Part shown: positions 32,886 to 44,800 of the stretch, in pieces
Position numbering within the stretch: position 1 is the first letter of the stretch
Layout: each line of letters opens with the position of its first letter
Origin: Serripes groenlandicus
Taxonomy: Eukaryota > Mollusca > Bivalvia > Cardiida > Cardiidae
DNA length: 64,000 nucleotides
Assembly: GCA_031761405.1 (NCBI GenBank)
Contig: JASEVX010000012.1
Location: forward strand, 25,477,800 to 25,541,799
Direction: 5' to 3'
The notes under the pieces: model-generated
Told to the model about the DNA's origin: nothing
Databases searched by the model: none
Seen by the model: the letters and a program-made list of their open reading frames with translations, nothing else
Translations under genes and position numbers: made by a program

Positions 32886-33014
32886 GATTGCCCAATGATG
32901 ACTCGTTCAAATTTCTATGTTAGGAGCCAGTTTACAAAGTGACACGTACGTTGTACTAGGCAATTTTCACACTTAAAAACGTACATAGTAGATCAATACA
33001 CAAATAAAACAGCT

Positions 33015-33275
33015 TTATTGGTTTAATGCCTTTTTCAATATTTGATTCTTTATTATTTATATGTAAGTCTTATCAATTGGATCAGTTCACCTACTCAATG
33101 TATTTCCTGGTTATCTCAAACCAATATTCCCCACAAGTAACTGGCTGTTATTCCACATTGATGGAACGAAATGACGCATTAGCTTTTTGCAAACTGTTTG
33201 CAAAAGGAGAAAGAATGTTGTACAAGCTAGATTACATACCTACAACCCACTCTCACAGCGGCTTGGCATACAAAA
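33015..33275 (-). mobile_element. degenerate SINE-A
   Basis: Retains TGGATCAGTTCACCTACTCA, the GAAATGACGCATTAGC-like block and a decayed head. No intact A box. Confidence 0.45.
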
Positions 33276-34047
33276 TACAATCATAATGTTTTCAAAGTCT
33301 GCTGCAGACTCTCCCTTCCCACAACTTAACATAGAAAAAAAGGTATAAACAATCTCTAAATTGAAAATATACTTAGTGGATAGATTTGAAAATATTTTGG
33401 CATTAGGATATATTGCTCAATATCTTTCTGTCTTAATCATAAATTTATAGATAGATGGATTTTATTTGACTATAATACATGTATCATTTACATAAACAAC
33501 ATTATGTGTGTACATCAAATAATAATCCGAAATAACTTGGAAGTTTCCTGATTTTATTATAGCTAAAAAATAGTTTTGATTAACAGAATATATGCATTAA
33601 AGATTATTAATTGCTGTTGCTTTTATAATCAAAATATAAGAGCTTCCACTTTTATAATGCGATGTACATAATGATAATAATTATATTATCTTATTTCTTC
33701 ATGTCATGGCCAATTACTTCCTATTTGAAAACAAAGCTGGAAAAAGAATTATATGTCATCATTCATAACTGGAACTCCACATACAGTGTTACTTATTACA
33801 ATTTACCAAAAAACAATCACTTTATCTTCATATTATAACAGCATTTTGTCACATTATTAATATATAAAAACTTATTAAGTATCATAACATTACTTTAATA
33901 ATATTATAAATGAATTTCACTAACTTTAAACCAAAATTACAAATGTTATCCAATTATCAGTTTAAAAGAAACAAATGTGTTTTCCACACTTTTTTCTCAT
34001 CTAATTATCAGTTTATAGCAAACAAAACAATTAAAAGTCCATGTAAT
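33276..34047. other. AT-rich stretch without genes
   Basis: A weak TTAA MITE remnant lies at 33285-33420. I see nothing else. Confidence 0.4.
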
Positions 34048-34718
34048 AACATAACATAACATAACATAATATTTATTGGCACTAAACATTAACAATATTT
34101 ATAGCCATACAAAGTGGTATTGACATGAATTCTTTACCAGAAGAACAATAAACATTTTATATCATAGGGTACATGTATATCAATATTACAGTATCTTTTA
34201 CAGTTAATCTCTTTCCTTAAATGCCAGATAAATAAATCTAGCTAACTTATTAATTTCTGTTATTGAATTTGATGACATTAAAGTATTAAATTTGTGTATA
34301 GTAGGCCATTTACAATAATATGACTTAAGCAATGTATTTCTTCAAATGTACTGACATTTTGACTCAATAACTTTTGCCATAAAAACGGTCTATTGATTCG
34401 GTCAAAACATTTTTCGAAATCTATGAATACACAGTAGAGCTTTTGTTTAGAATTTAATGTTTTAGCTATTATATAGTGTAATAAGAAAATACAGTCTGTG
34501 GTCGATTTACCCTTTTGAAATCCAAATTGATTCATTAATATGCCTTCATTATCATGTGTCCATTTGGTAAGCCGGTTCATTAAAACTTGTGAGTATATTA
34601 TAGCTAAGACATTAATAAGAGTAACTCCCCTATAATTTTTAGTATCTTCAATGTTACCTCCCTTGAAAATTGGTGCGATTATGAGGACGCTGTATGCCGA
34701 CGCAGTAGGTGGTGTCAT
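34048..34718 (-). pseudogene. non-LTR retrotransposon (LINE) reverse transcriptase fragment
   Basis: The minus strand encodes RT palm/finger motifs: NYRGVTLINVLA, then QFGFQKGKSTTDCIFLLH, then FIDFEKCFD with the first catalytic Asp. The frame decays after KLLSQNV, before the YxDD box, which is missing. The copy ends in a (TTATG)n tail at 34051-34072, the usual 3' microsatellite of CR1/L2-like LINEs. It is internally deleted and truncated, hence dead. Confidence 0.75.
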
Positions 34719-34823
34719 TCAGTGATTTCTTGACGTCCTTATCGTACGATTTATTTCTAACTTGTTCTCGCTCGGAATAGTAGTGAAATTTCATTACGAT
34801 GGGTCTGGGTTTTTTGGCGTGAT

Positions 34824-36617
34824 TAAAAATATTTGTCATATACCATCCAAACATTATACATTGGGTAGAATGAAAAATCAGCTAGGGTTTAATGTAATTA
34901 CTTGTTACATTGACTTTTAACACTCCAAATTGAATTTTAAAGCAGTGGTTACTTTCTAGGTTGCTATCTGTGCCATTTTCATATAGTCTTATATTTTTCA
35001 CAGAAAAGTCTTACAATTTTCATGGCATAAAAAACCAATGCTCCTTCATGCAAACTACCCACTGTTTCCTAGTCTTAAAAGGACTATACATAAAAAGTCC
35101 TTATTGTTTGTAAAGCTTAAGCCGACCGTCAAATAGTTAATTAACGGTAACTTTTCTTAAATTGTTCACTGGTGTTCTTCCCCTTTCTCACATACATCAT
35201 ATCTGTAAAATCGACTTTGAAAACATGTATGCATAAACATTGGAAGTCGATATGAATGAAACAATGATTATTGAAAGGAGTTGGAAACATTGTGGCAAGA
35301 AAAGGTTGCTCATTGTAAGCAGTATCTTCTATTGGCCCAATGTCTTCAAGTTGTCTCCATGCAGATCATGTATCAACCGGTGTTTATAGGTGGGAAAGTG
35401 TTAACTTAAAAATATTTGTCATATACCATCCAAACATTATACATTGGGTAGAATGAAAAATCAGCTAGGGTTTAATGTAATTACTTGTTACATTGACTTT
35501 TAACACTCCAAATTGAATTTTAAAGCAGTGGTTACTTTCTAGGTTGCTATCTGTGCCATTTTCATATAGTCTTATATTTTTCACAGAAAAGTCTTACAAT
35601 TTTCATGGCATAAAAAACCAATGCTCCTTCATGCAAACTACCCACTGTTTCCTAGTCTTAAAAGGACTATACATAAAAAGTCCTTATTGTTTGTAAAGCT
35701 TAAGCCGACCGTCAAATAGCTAATTAACGGTAACTGTTCTTAAATTGTTCACTGGTGTTCTTCCCCTTTCTCACATACATCATATCTGTAAAATCGACTT
35801 TGAAAACATGTATGCATAAACATTGGAAGTCGATATGAATGAAACAATGATTATTGAAAGGAGTTGGAAACATTGTGGCAAGAAAAGGTTGCTCATTGTG
35901 AGCAGTATCTTCTATTGGCCCAATGTCTTCAAGTTGTCTCCATGCAGATGTATCAACCGGTGTTTATAGGTGGGAAAGTGTTAACTTAAAAATATTTGTC
36001 ATATACCATCCAAACATTATACATTGGGTAGAATGAAAAATCAGCTAGGGTTTAATGTAATTACTTATTACATTGACTTTTAACACTCCAAATTGAATTT
36101 TAAAGCAGTGGTTACTTTCTAGGTTGCTATCTGTGCCATTTTCATATAGTCTTATATTTTTCACAGAAAAGTCTTACAATTTTCATGGCATAAAAAACCA
36201 ATGCTCCTTCATGCAAACTACCCACTGTTTCCTAGTCTTAAAAGGACTATACATAAAAAGTCCTTATTGTTTGTAAAGCTAAAGCCGACCATCAAATAGC
36301 TAATTAACGGTAACTGTTCTTAAATTGTTCACTGGTGTTCTTCCCCTTTCTCACATACATCATATCTGTAAAATCGACTTTGAAAACATGTATGCATAAA
36401 CATTGGAAGTCGATATGAATGAAACAATGATTATTGAAAGGAGTTTGAAACATTGTGGCAAGAAAAGGTTGCTCATTGTGAGCACTATCTTCTATTGGCC
36501 CAATGTCTTCAAGTTGTCTCTATGCAGATGTATCAACCGGTGTTTATAGGTGGGAAAGTGTTAACTTAAAAATATTTGTCATATACCATCCATACATTAT
36601 ACATTGGGTAGAATGAA
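34824..36617. repeat. ~580-bp satellite, block 1 (about 3 units)
   Basis: Units of 582 bp start near AAAAATATTTGTCATATACC. Each contains GAAAAATCAGCTAGGG, a module with CCTAGTCTTAAAAGGACTAT, and a TTAA-MITE copy (CCCCTTTCTCACATACATC ... GGTGGGAAAGTGTTAAC). Identity between units is very high. Confidence 0.95.
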
Positions 36618-36837
36618 TCAAAGTACTGAAAGTATTGGTAACGAATTATTTTGAACATGTATTGTAAAATATAATTTATGAATGCAATTGATCATGCTAT
36701 TGCACATTTTTGTCCAGAGATTTTTTTATCAGTTGACAGTTTTAGTAAATGTAGCATTTCAACAGTTTCGAGAGGAAACAAGCTTTCATAGTTTTATTAA
36801 ATGTAGCCTCTTATATTCAACGGTATGGTATATGGCC

Positions 36838-36893
36838 AGTATGGCTAATAGCTCACCTTGCACTTTGTGCATAGGTGAACTAAAAATGGAGTG
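36838..36893 (-). repeat. truncated end of the GCTCACC hairpin repeat
   Basis: AGCTCACCTTGCACTTTGTG followed by CATAGGTGAACT: the terminal hairpin of the repeat seen complete at 61788. Confidence 0.6.
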
Positions 36894-37102
36894 AATATAT
36901 CCAATCTACAGTTATATACTGGGTGTATAAGGATCATTGTGAAAATGTATGTATGGTTAAAACAAGATTTATTTATAAAAAGTAAACACAGCACCACTGT
37001 TGCATTCTAGGTTTATTTCATGAAATTTCTGGTTAAAATTTAGTAAACATTCAGATCATATAAACTTGCTTCATTTTCTAAGCTTGTGTCATGGTTTATA
37101 AA

Positions 37103-37444
37103 TTAACCCTTTCATACAACATATCTGCAGCAGACGACTAAGATACATCTTATTTGAGAGAAGAAAGAAAATGGTCTGGCAAAAGTAGAAATAGCTTGCA
37201 TTAAGCTAGCTCTTCTTCTGACAGTCAAATTGTTTTTGACTAGCATTTTCATATGAAAACCTCTACATTCTGCAGCAGACGACTTTGAACATATTTTGAC
37301 AAAAACATAGAAAATCTCTTTAATTGAATGGATAACCTATGACGAAAGGTGGAAAACATTGTTTTTTCTTTTGTCACTATGTTTTCAAAAATCCGTCTGC
37401 TACAGAGGCGTCAGAAAGCGTCTTATATGAGGGAAAGGGTTAAT
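37103..37444. mobile_element. TTAA-type MITE, two copies fused or nested
   Basis: Two left-hand blocks (CTGCAGCAGACGACT at 37125 and 37270) share one right terminus, ATGAGGGAAAGGGTTAA. One copy inserted in, or recombined with, another. Confidence 0.65.
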
Positions 37445-37450
37445 AATATC

Positions 37451-38047
37451 ACCGTTATCATGTTGGAAAAAGAAGAAACAACGGCGATGCGAGCGTTTAA
37501 CATGCACACTAACTCTTTCACTGAGCTCTGCGTAAAGTCTGTCAAAACACCCATGGCATATTTGTGAGATTTACATTGTTCTATACAGCGTGGGTTCGAC
37601 TTGTTTTCGTCCCCAGGGGCGAATTCAGGATTTCGGCTTATATTATAACTTATGTTTCATGTGAGTGAATTAATTATTATAAATCTATAATGTTTAACAA
37701 ATCGCATAAAATAAGAATTAAAAAAAAAAAGAAAAAAAAAAAGAGTTTCCACCGGGACTCGAACTCGCGTCGATAAGTAGTACATTATTACTAGTCCTAG
37801 TCGCTCTCCATTACACCACGGTACTTTGATACAAACTTTAAGCGTTACTTTCGTATCATATTAAGCGAACTGAATGGGCCCGTATGTAAACCATGATCTA
37901 TAATTAGAAAGCCCCTTTGATCATCGTTATCATGTTGGAAAAAGGAGAAACAACGGCGATGCGAGCGTTTATAATGCACACTGACTATTTCACTGAGCTC
38001 TGCGTAGTGGCATATTTGTGAGATTAACATTGTTCTATACAGCGTGG
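37451..38047. repeat. ~130-bp direct repeat pair, 470 bp apart
   Basis: 37451-37594 and 37922-38047 share AACAACGGCGATGCGAGCGT and CATATTTGTGAGAT with small indels. A tRNA-like sequence lies between them. Confidence 0.7.
37742..37828 (-). other. tRNA-like pseudogene
   Basis: Minus strand: A box TGGTGTAATGG and B box GTTCGAGTCC at plausible spacing, but acceptor and T stems do not pair and the middle is too long. A tRNA pseudogene or SINE head, not a working tRNA. Confidence 0.35.
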
Positions 38048-38389
38048 TCGAACTTCGTCACTCACAACAAGTGAATCTAGTGAATGGACATACGACTAAA
38101 ATTCATACTCGTGCCTTATACGTACCTGCCGAAAAATGAAATATATATGCGCGTACTGTTAATTTGATATTTTCTAGAAAATTGATTATCTATGATGATT
38201 CGATAGTATAATTATGACTTCACTGTATTGAAATAACACGTAGAAGTCATTTTAATATCGAAAAAATACTAGGACTATTTAGGTGAAGCTAAGGCGTAGC
38301 CGTAAAAGCGGAAGTGTAGTTTAACCGTGACTTCCGGGAGCGATTTCAAAATCTTGAACAGACTTATTTTTTGAGAAAAAATAATTCGT

Positions 38390-41300
38390 TAAAAATCAGC
38401 TAGGGTTTAATGTAATTACTTGTTACATTGACTTTTAACACTCCAAATTGAATTTTAAAGCAGTGGTTACTTTCTAGGTTGCTATCTGTGCCATTTTCAT
38501 ATAGTCTTATATTTTTCACAGAAAAGTCTTACAATTTTCATGGCATGAAAAAACCAATGCTCCTTCATGCAAACTACCCACTGTTCCTAGTCTTAAAAGG
38601 ACTATACATAAAAAGTCCTTATTGTTTGTAAAGCTAAAGCCGACCATCAAATAGCTAATTAACGGTAACTGTTCTTAAATTGTTCACTGGTGTTCTTCCC
38701 CTTTCTCACATACATCATATCTGTAGAATCGACTTTGAAAACATGTATGCATAAACATTGGAAGTCGATATGAATGAAACAATGATTATTGAAAGGAGTT
38801 GGAAACATTGTGGCAAGAAAAGGTTGCTCGATCATTGTGAGCAGTATCTTCTATTGGCCCAATGTCTTCAAGTTGTCTCCATGCAGATGTATCAACCGGT
38901 GTTTATAGGTGGGAAAGTGTTAACTTAAAAATATTTGTCATATACCATCCATACATTATACATTGGGTAGAATGAAAAATCAGCTAGGGTTTAATGTAAT
39001 TACTTGTTACATTGACTTTTAACACTCCAAATTGAATTTTAAAGCAGTGGTTACTTTCTAGGTTGCTATCTGTGCCATTTTCATATAGTCTTATATTTTT
39101 CACAGAAAAGTCTTACAATTTTCATGGCATGAAAAAACCAATGCTCCTTCATGCAAACTACCCACTGTTTCCTAGTCTTAAAAGGACTATACATAAAAAG
39201 TCCTTATTGTTTGTAAAGCTTAAGCCGACCGTCAAATAGTTAATTAACGGTAACTGTTCTTAAATTGTTCACTGGTGTTCTTCCCCTTTATCACATACAT
39301 CATATCTGTAAAATCGACTTTGAAAACATGTATGCATAAACATTGGAAGTCGACTTAAATGAAACAATGATTATTGAAAGGAGTTGGAAACATTGTGGCA
39401 AGAAAAGGTTGCTCATTGTGAGCACTATCTTCTATTGGCCCAATGTCTTCAAGTTGTCTCCATGCAGATGTATCAACCAGTGTTTATAGGTGGGAAAGTG
39501 TTAACTTAAAAATATTTGTCATATACCATCCAAACATTATACATTGGGTTGAATGTAATTTCTTGTTACATTGACTTGTAACACTCCAAATTGAATTTTA
39601 AAGCAGTGGTTACTTTCTAGGTTGCTATCTGTGCCATTTTCATATAGTCTTATATTTTTCACAAAAAGTCTTACAATTTTCATGGCATAAAAAACCCAAT
39701 GCTCCTTCATGCAAACTACCCACTGTTTCCTAGTCTTAAAAGGACTATACATAAAAAGTCCTTATTGTTTGTAAAGCTTAAGCCGACCGTCAAATAGCTA
39801 ATTAACGGTAACTGTTCTTAAATTGTTCACTGGTGTTCTTCCCCTTTCTCACATACATCATATCTGTAAAATCGACTTTGAAAACATGTATGCATAAACA
39901 TTGGAAGTCGATATGAATGAAACAATGATTATTGAAAGGAGTTGGAAACATTGTGGCAAGAAAAGGTTGCTCATTGTGAGCACTATCTTCTATTGGCCCA
40001 ATGTCTTCAAGTTGTCTCTATGCAGATGTATCAACCGGTGTTTATAGGTGGGAAAGTGTTAACTTAAAAATATTTGTCATATACCATCCAAACATTATAC
40101 ATTGGGTTGAATGAAAAATCAGCTAGTGTTCAATGTAATTTCTTGTTACATTGACTTGTAACACTCCAAATTGAATTTTAAAGCAGTGGTTACTTTCTAG
40201 GTTGCTATCTGTGCCATTTTCATATAGTCTTATATTTTTCACAAAAAGTCTTACAATTTTCATGGCATAAAAAACCCAATGCTCCTTCATGCAAACTACC
40301 CACTGTTTCCTAGTCTTAAAAGGACTATACATAAAAAGTCCTTATTGTTTGTAAAGCTTAAGCCGACCGTCAAATAGCTAATTAACGGTAACTGTTCTTA
40401 AATTGTTCACTGGTGTTCTTCCCCTTTCTCACATACATCATATCTGTAAAATCGACTTTGAAAACATGTATGCATAAACATTGGAAGTCGATATGAATGA
40501 AACAATGATTATTGAAAGGAGTTGGAAACATTGTGGCAAGAAAAGGTTGCTCATTGTGAGCACTATCTTCTATTGGCCCAATGTCTTCAAGTTGTCTCTA
40601 TGCAGATGTATCAACCGGTGTTTATAGGTGGGAAAGTGTTAACTTAAAAATATTTGTCATATACCATCCAAACATTATACATTGGGTTGAATGAAAAATC
40701 AGCTAGTGTTCAATGTAATTTCTTGTTACATTGACTTGTAACACTCCAAATTGAATTTTAAAGCAGTGGTTACTTTCTAGGTTGCTATCTGTGCCATTTT
40801 CATATAGTCTTATATTTTTCACAAAAAGTCTTACAATTTTCATGGCATAAAAAACCCAATGCTCCTTCATGCAAACTACCCACTGTTTCCTAGTCTTAAA
40901 AGGACTATACATAAAAAGTCCTTATTGTTTGTAAAGCTAAAGCCGACCATCAAATAGCTAATTAACGGTAACTGTTCTTAAATTGTTCACTGGTGTTCTT
41001 CCCCTTTCTCACATACATCATATCTGTAAAATCGACTTTGAAAACATGTATGCATAAACATTGGAAGTCGATATGAATGAAACAATGATTATTGAAAGGA
41101 GTTGGAAACATTGTAGCAAGAAAAGGTTGCTCATTGTGAGCACTATCTTCTATTGGCCCAATGTCTTCAAGTTGTCTCTATGCAGATGTATCAACCGGTG
41201 TTTATAGGTGGGAAAGTGTTAACTTAAAAATATTTGTCATATACCATCCAAACATTATACATTGGGTTGAATGAAAAATCAGCTAGTGTTCAATGTAATT

Positions 41301-41735
41301 TCTTGTTACATTGACTTGTAACACTCCAAATTGAATTTTAAAGCAGTGGTTACTTTCTAGGTTGCTATCTGTGCCATTTTCATATAGTCTTATATTTTTC
41401 ACAAAAAGTCTTACAATTTTCATGGCATAAAAAACCCAATGCTCCTTCATGCAAACTACCCACTGTTTCCTAGTCTTAAAAGGACTATACATAAAAAGTC
41501 CTTATTGTTTGTAAAGCTAAAGCCGACCATCAAATAGCTAATTAACGGTAACTGTTCTTAAATTGTTCACTGGTGTTCTTCCCCTTTCTCACATACATCA
41601 TATCTGTAAAATCGACTTTGAAAACATGTATGCATAAACATTGGAAGTCGACTTAAATGAAACTGATTATTGTAAGGAGTTGGAAACATTGTGGCAAGAA
41701 AAGGTTGCTCATTGTGAGCAGTATCTTCTATTGCA
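38390..41735. repeat. ~580-bp satellite, block 2 (about 5.8 units)
   Basis: Same unit as block 1. Units 4-6 (40123, 40703, 41283 as reference points) are exactly 580 bp apart and nearly identical. The array ends ~110 bp before the first recognised Ginger1 exon, so it occupies that gene's upstream intron or flank. The 69-72-residue ORFs repeated in each unit are by-products. Confidence 0.95.
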
Positions 41736-41847
41736 TTCAGCTAATTAACTGTATCTGTTTCTAAATTGTTAATATTAATCTTTAGTAAATATTTTTAGCC
41801 ATACAATACTGTAGCAAATTTCATTTACCATTTTTTAAACATTGCAG

Positions 41848-44800
41848 GTGATGTCCTGTACAAGAGAATGCAAAAGTCACTGAAAGATGTAACTGTTGTG
41901 AAAAATGGAGCCAGTGATGCTATCATAAGGGAGTTCCATAGCAGTGGCATTGGTGCCCATGGTGGCTTTAACAAGACTAACAATGCTATAAGATTGCGTT
42001 ACTGGTGGCCACAAATGACTGTAGGCATCAAACATTTTGTAAGTAACACAAAACTAGAGGACAGCTTCCACAAGTTTTCACAAATAATTGCTATAACTTA
42101 AAAATATCGAATCAAAGAGTAAGGTGCATGTTCATGATATTGAGGATGTGTCTAAACCCTTTACCACATACAACCAATCTGCCACAGACAACTTTGAAAA
42201 CATTTAGGGATAAAAATCTAAAAAAAAATCTAAAAATTAAAGTTTACTTATTGAAAAGACTTGAACACATTGCGGCAAAAGGGGAAATCTCTCTTACCCT
42301 TTCTCTTTTTGCAACAATGTTTTTAAAGGTCACAGAAAGGGTTTGTATGTTGGCAAGGGTTAAATGTTATCAAAGATAATATTTGGTAGTGAATTTTCGA
42401 TTGACCTATTGTCAGTCACTATATAATGAAAGGAATACATTTTGTATATATAATAGCAAATGGTGACTTTATCAAATAGATTAAAATAAAAGTCACTGCA
42501 AAAATTCTCTTACAAATTTTAAAATTACATTAAGAAATGGATGGTAGACCAATTATATGAGAATAATTTCACTTACAAAAGTGCTTACTGTTCAAATGCT
42601 TAGACAAATAGATACAAGTCAGATTGTTACAGTTCCGATTCAAAGTGTATCACTCTTACCCTTGAATATTTTAATCCTGTGAAAAAGCCCAAGAAAGACA
42701 AGAAAGTTGTGCTGAATTGAAAATGTTTCTGTTTTTGCAAAAGATTTAAAACACATCTGTATGTTCTTATACAGGTGAAACAATGTATACAGTGTCAGAA
42801 GTCAGACCCTATGAAGCCTGCGAAGAAGCCTGATTTACAGCAAATTCATGTAAGTTACTGCTCATAAGCTTTTTATAGTTATAGTTCTTACAGAGACATT
42901 TGAATATAGTGTTTCGATCACCAGTGCACTAAGTGCAGTTGGAGCTATTGTGACACATTGTCCGTCTGTCCATAATTTCTTTTAAGCCAGACTTACAGCA
43001 AATTCATGTAAGTTAGCGCTCATTAGCATTTAATAATTGACACTTAGAAATTTAAATGAATATTGTTAGATTTATTCAAAATGCACATCCGTATTTAATG
43101 TTGGCTCATCTGTGCAAAAAGTGCAGGGTGAGCTATTGTGATCACTCATTGTCTGCGTCTGTCTGTCAACAATTTTCTTTAAACAATATCACCTCGTACC
43201 ACAAAACTAATTTTCATGAAACTTTACTGGATTGTTCTCTTTGTGATCCTTTTTCAAATTTCATGTAGACAGTTAAGGGGCATGTTATCAAAGTGCACAT
43301 AAATTTGTCAAAATATACTCTTTGAATACATCTAATTACTATGTTGATTAAAATTAGATTGACAGGCAATTTACTTTAATACCAACATGTCAGAAGATAG
43401 GATGGAAACATTTCTACCTCTGCTTCCTGATTGTAATCATGACCAGTCACGCCACTATTTCATATTGTTATGATTTTTATAGATTCGGATACGGTATTGA
43501 AAAGAATATTTATATTAATCACATTTAGTAATAGCTATAAGACTAATCATCAATTATTAAGAAACACCAGTTGCATATAATGATACTGTTCTTTATTTCA
43601 GGTTGAACGCCCCTTTGAGCTGGTTGGTTGTGACCTCATGGGCCCATTCCAAGAGACGGCTTCTGGGTTTAAGTACATTTTCACGGCAACAGATTATTAT
43701 ACTAAGTGGGTAGAGGCCTTTCCCATCCAGTCAAAATCTGCAAAAGATGTTTCGGCATGCCTCAAAAAGCTGCTCTACAGACATGGGGCAATGAATGCAA
43801 TTCTAACTGATCAAGGGAGAGAATTCCTAAATGAGGTAAAAATCTAAGGTTTTGTAGTAATATGTTTCTTGTATAGTTTAAAGCATGTTAATGTTCAAGG
43901 ATCATAATTTTAGATTTGGAAACTGAACAGTAGAACTTATTTGGCCAATTTACTAATTTTTTGAAGAAGTACAATACGTTTATTTTGTTCTCCATCTTTG
44001 CCGAAAAAGGTAAGAAAAACATGTTGACTGAAACAAACTGCCAGTTTAAATGTATAGTGAACGTCATGCCAATGTATCTATGTGGTAAGAATGAATAACT
44101 AATTTGACTTGATTTCAAAAGTCATAAACATAACATTACATCGTTATTTTGCATTAGATATAACATACTTAAAGCCAAAAAACCTATATGAAAAAATAAC
44201 ATAATAAAAGGTATAATAACAGTTATGTAAAAGTCTGTTATGAAATCTATGAAATCTATATAAATTGGAAATCATTGGTAAACATTGGAGAAAAAGAATG
44301 CATATCAAACAACTTGCATATGATTTTTATTTTACAAATATGGGTTTTGGAGATATACAGATATGTTTGTTATAGTGCCTGTCTATACAAAAATGTTGAT
44401 ACATGAGGACAAACAATTAGACACATGTTGAAATCCATTTTTTTCTACAAATTGCATATGTTTAAATAAATAATTAATTGAACATTACCCATTCCTTACC
44501 ATGTTCATTTGAATTTTCAGATAAACAAGAATCTATGTAAAGAGTGGGACGTTAGTCACAGAGTAACAGCTGCTTACCATCCACAGACCAATGGATTAGA
44601 TGAAAGGACAAACCAGACCATTAAACGGTAAGGATTCTTAATGCTTAATGAAGCTGTATACATTTTGTTTTCAACTGCAAAATGTATGTTGAGAGTATAA
44701 TACCTTGAATGTGGAAAATAAGTAATACAATTTAACTAATGAAATATCGTTAACAATTTCATAATAATCTTAATTATGATTTGTAAATGAATCAAAATTA

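Noticed and set aside
37742..37828. Functional tRNA gene on the minus strand
   Set aside because: A and B boxes are present but acceptor and T stems fail to pair and the length between them is wrong.
39537..41492. Repeated 69-72-residue ORFs
   Set aside because: One per satellite unit, within MITE-bearing non-coding repeat sequence.
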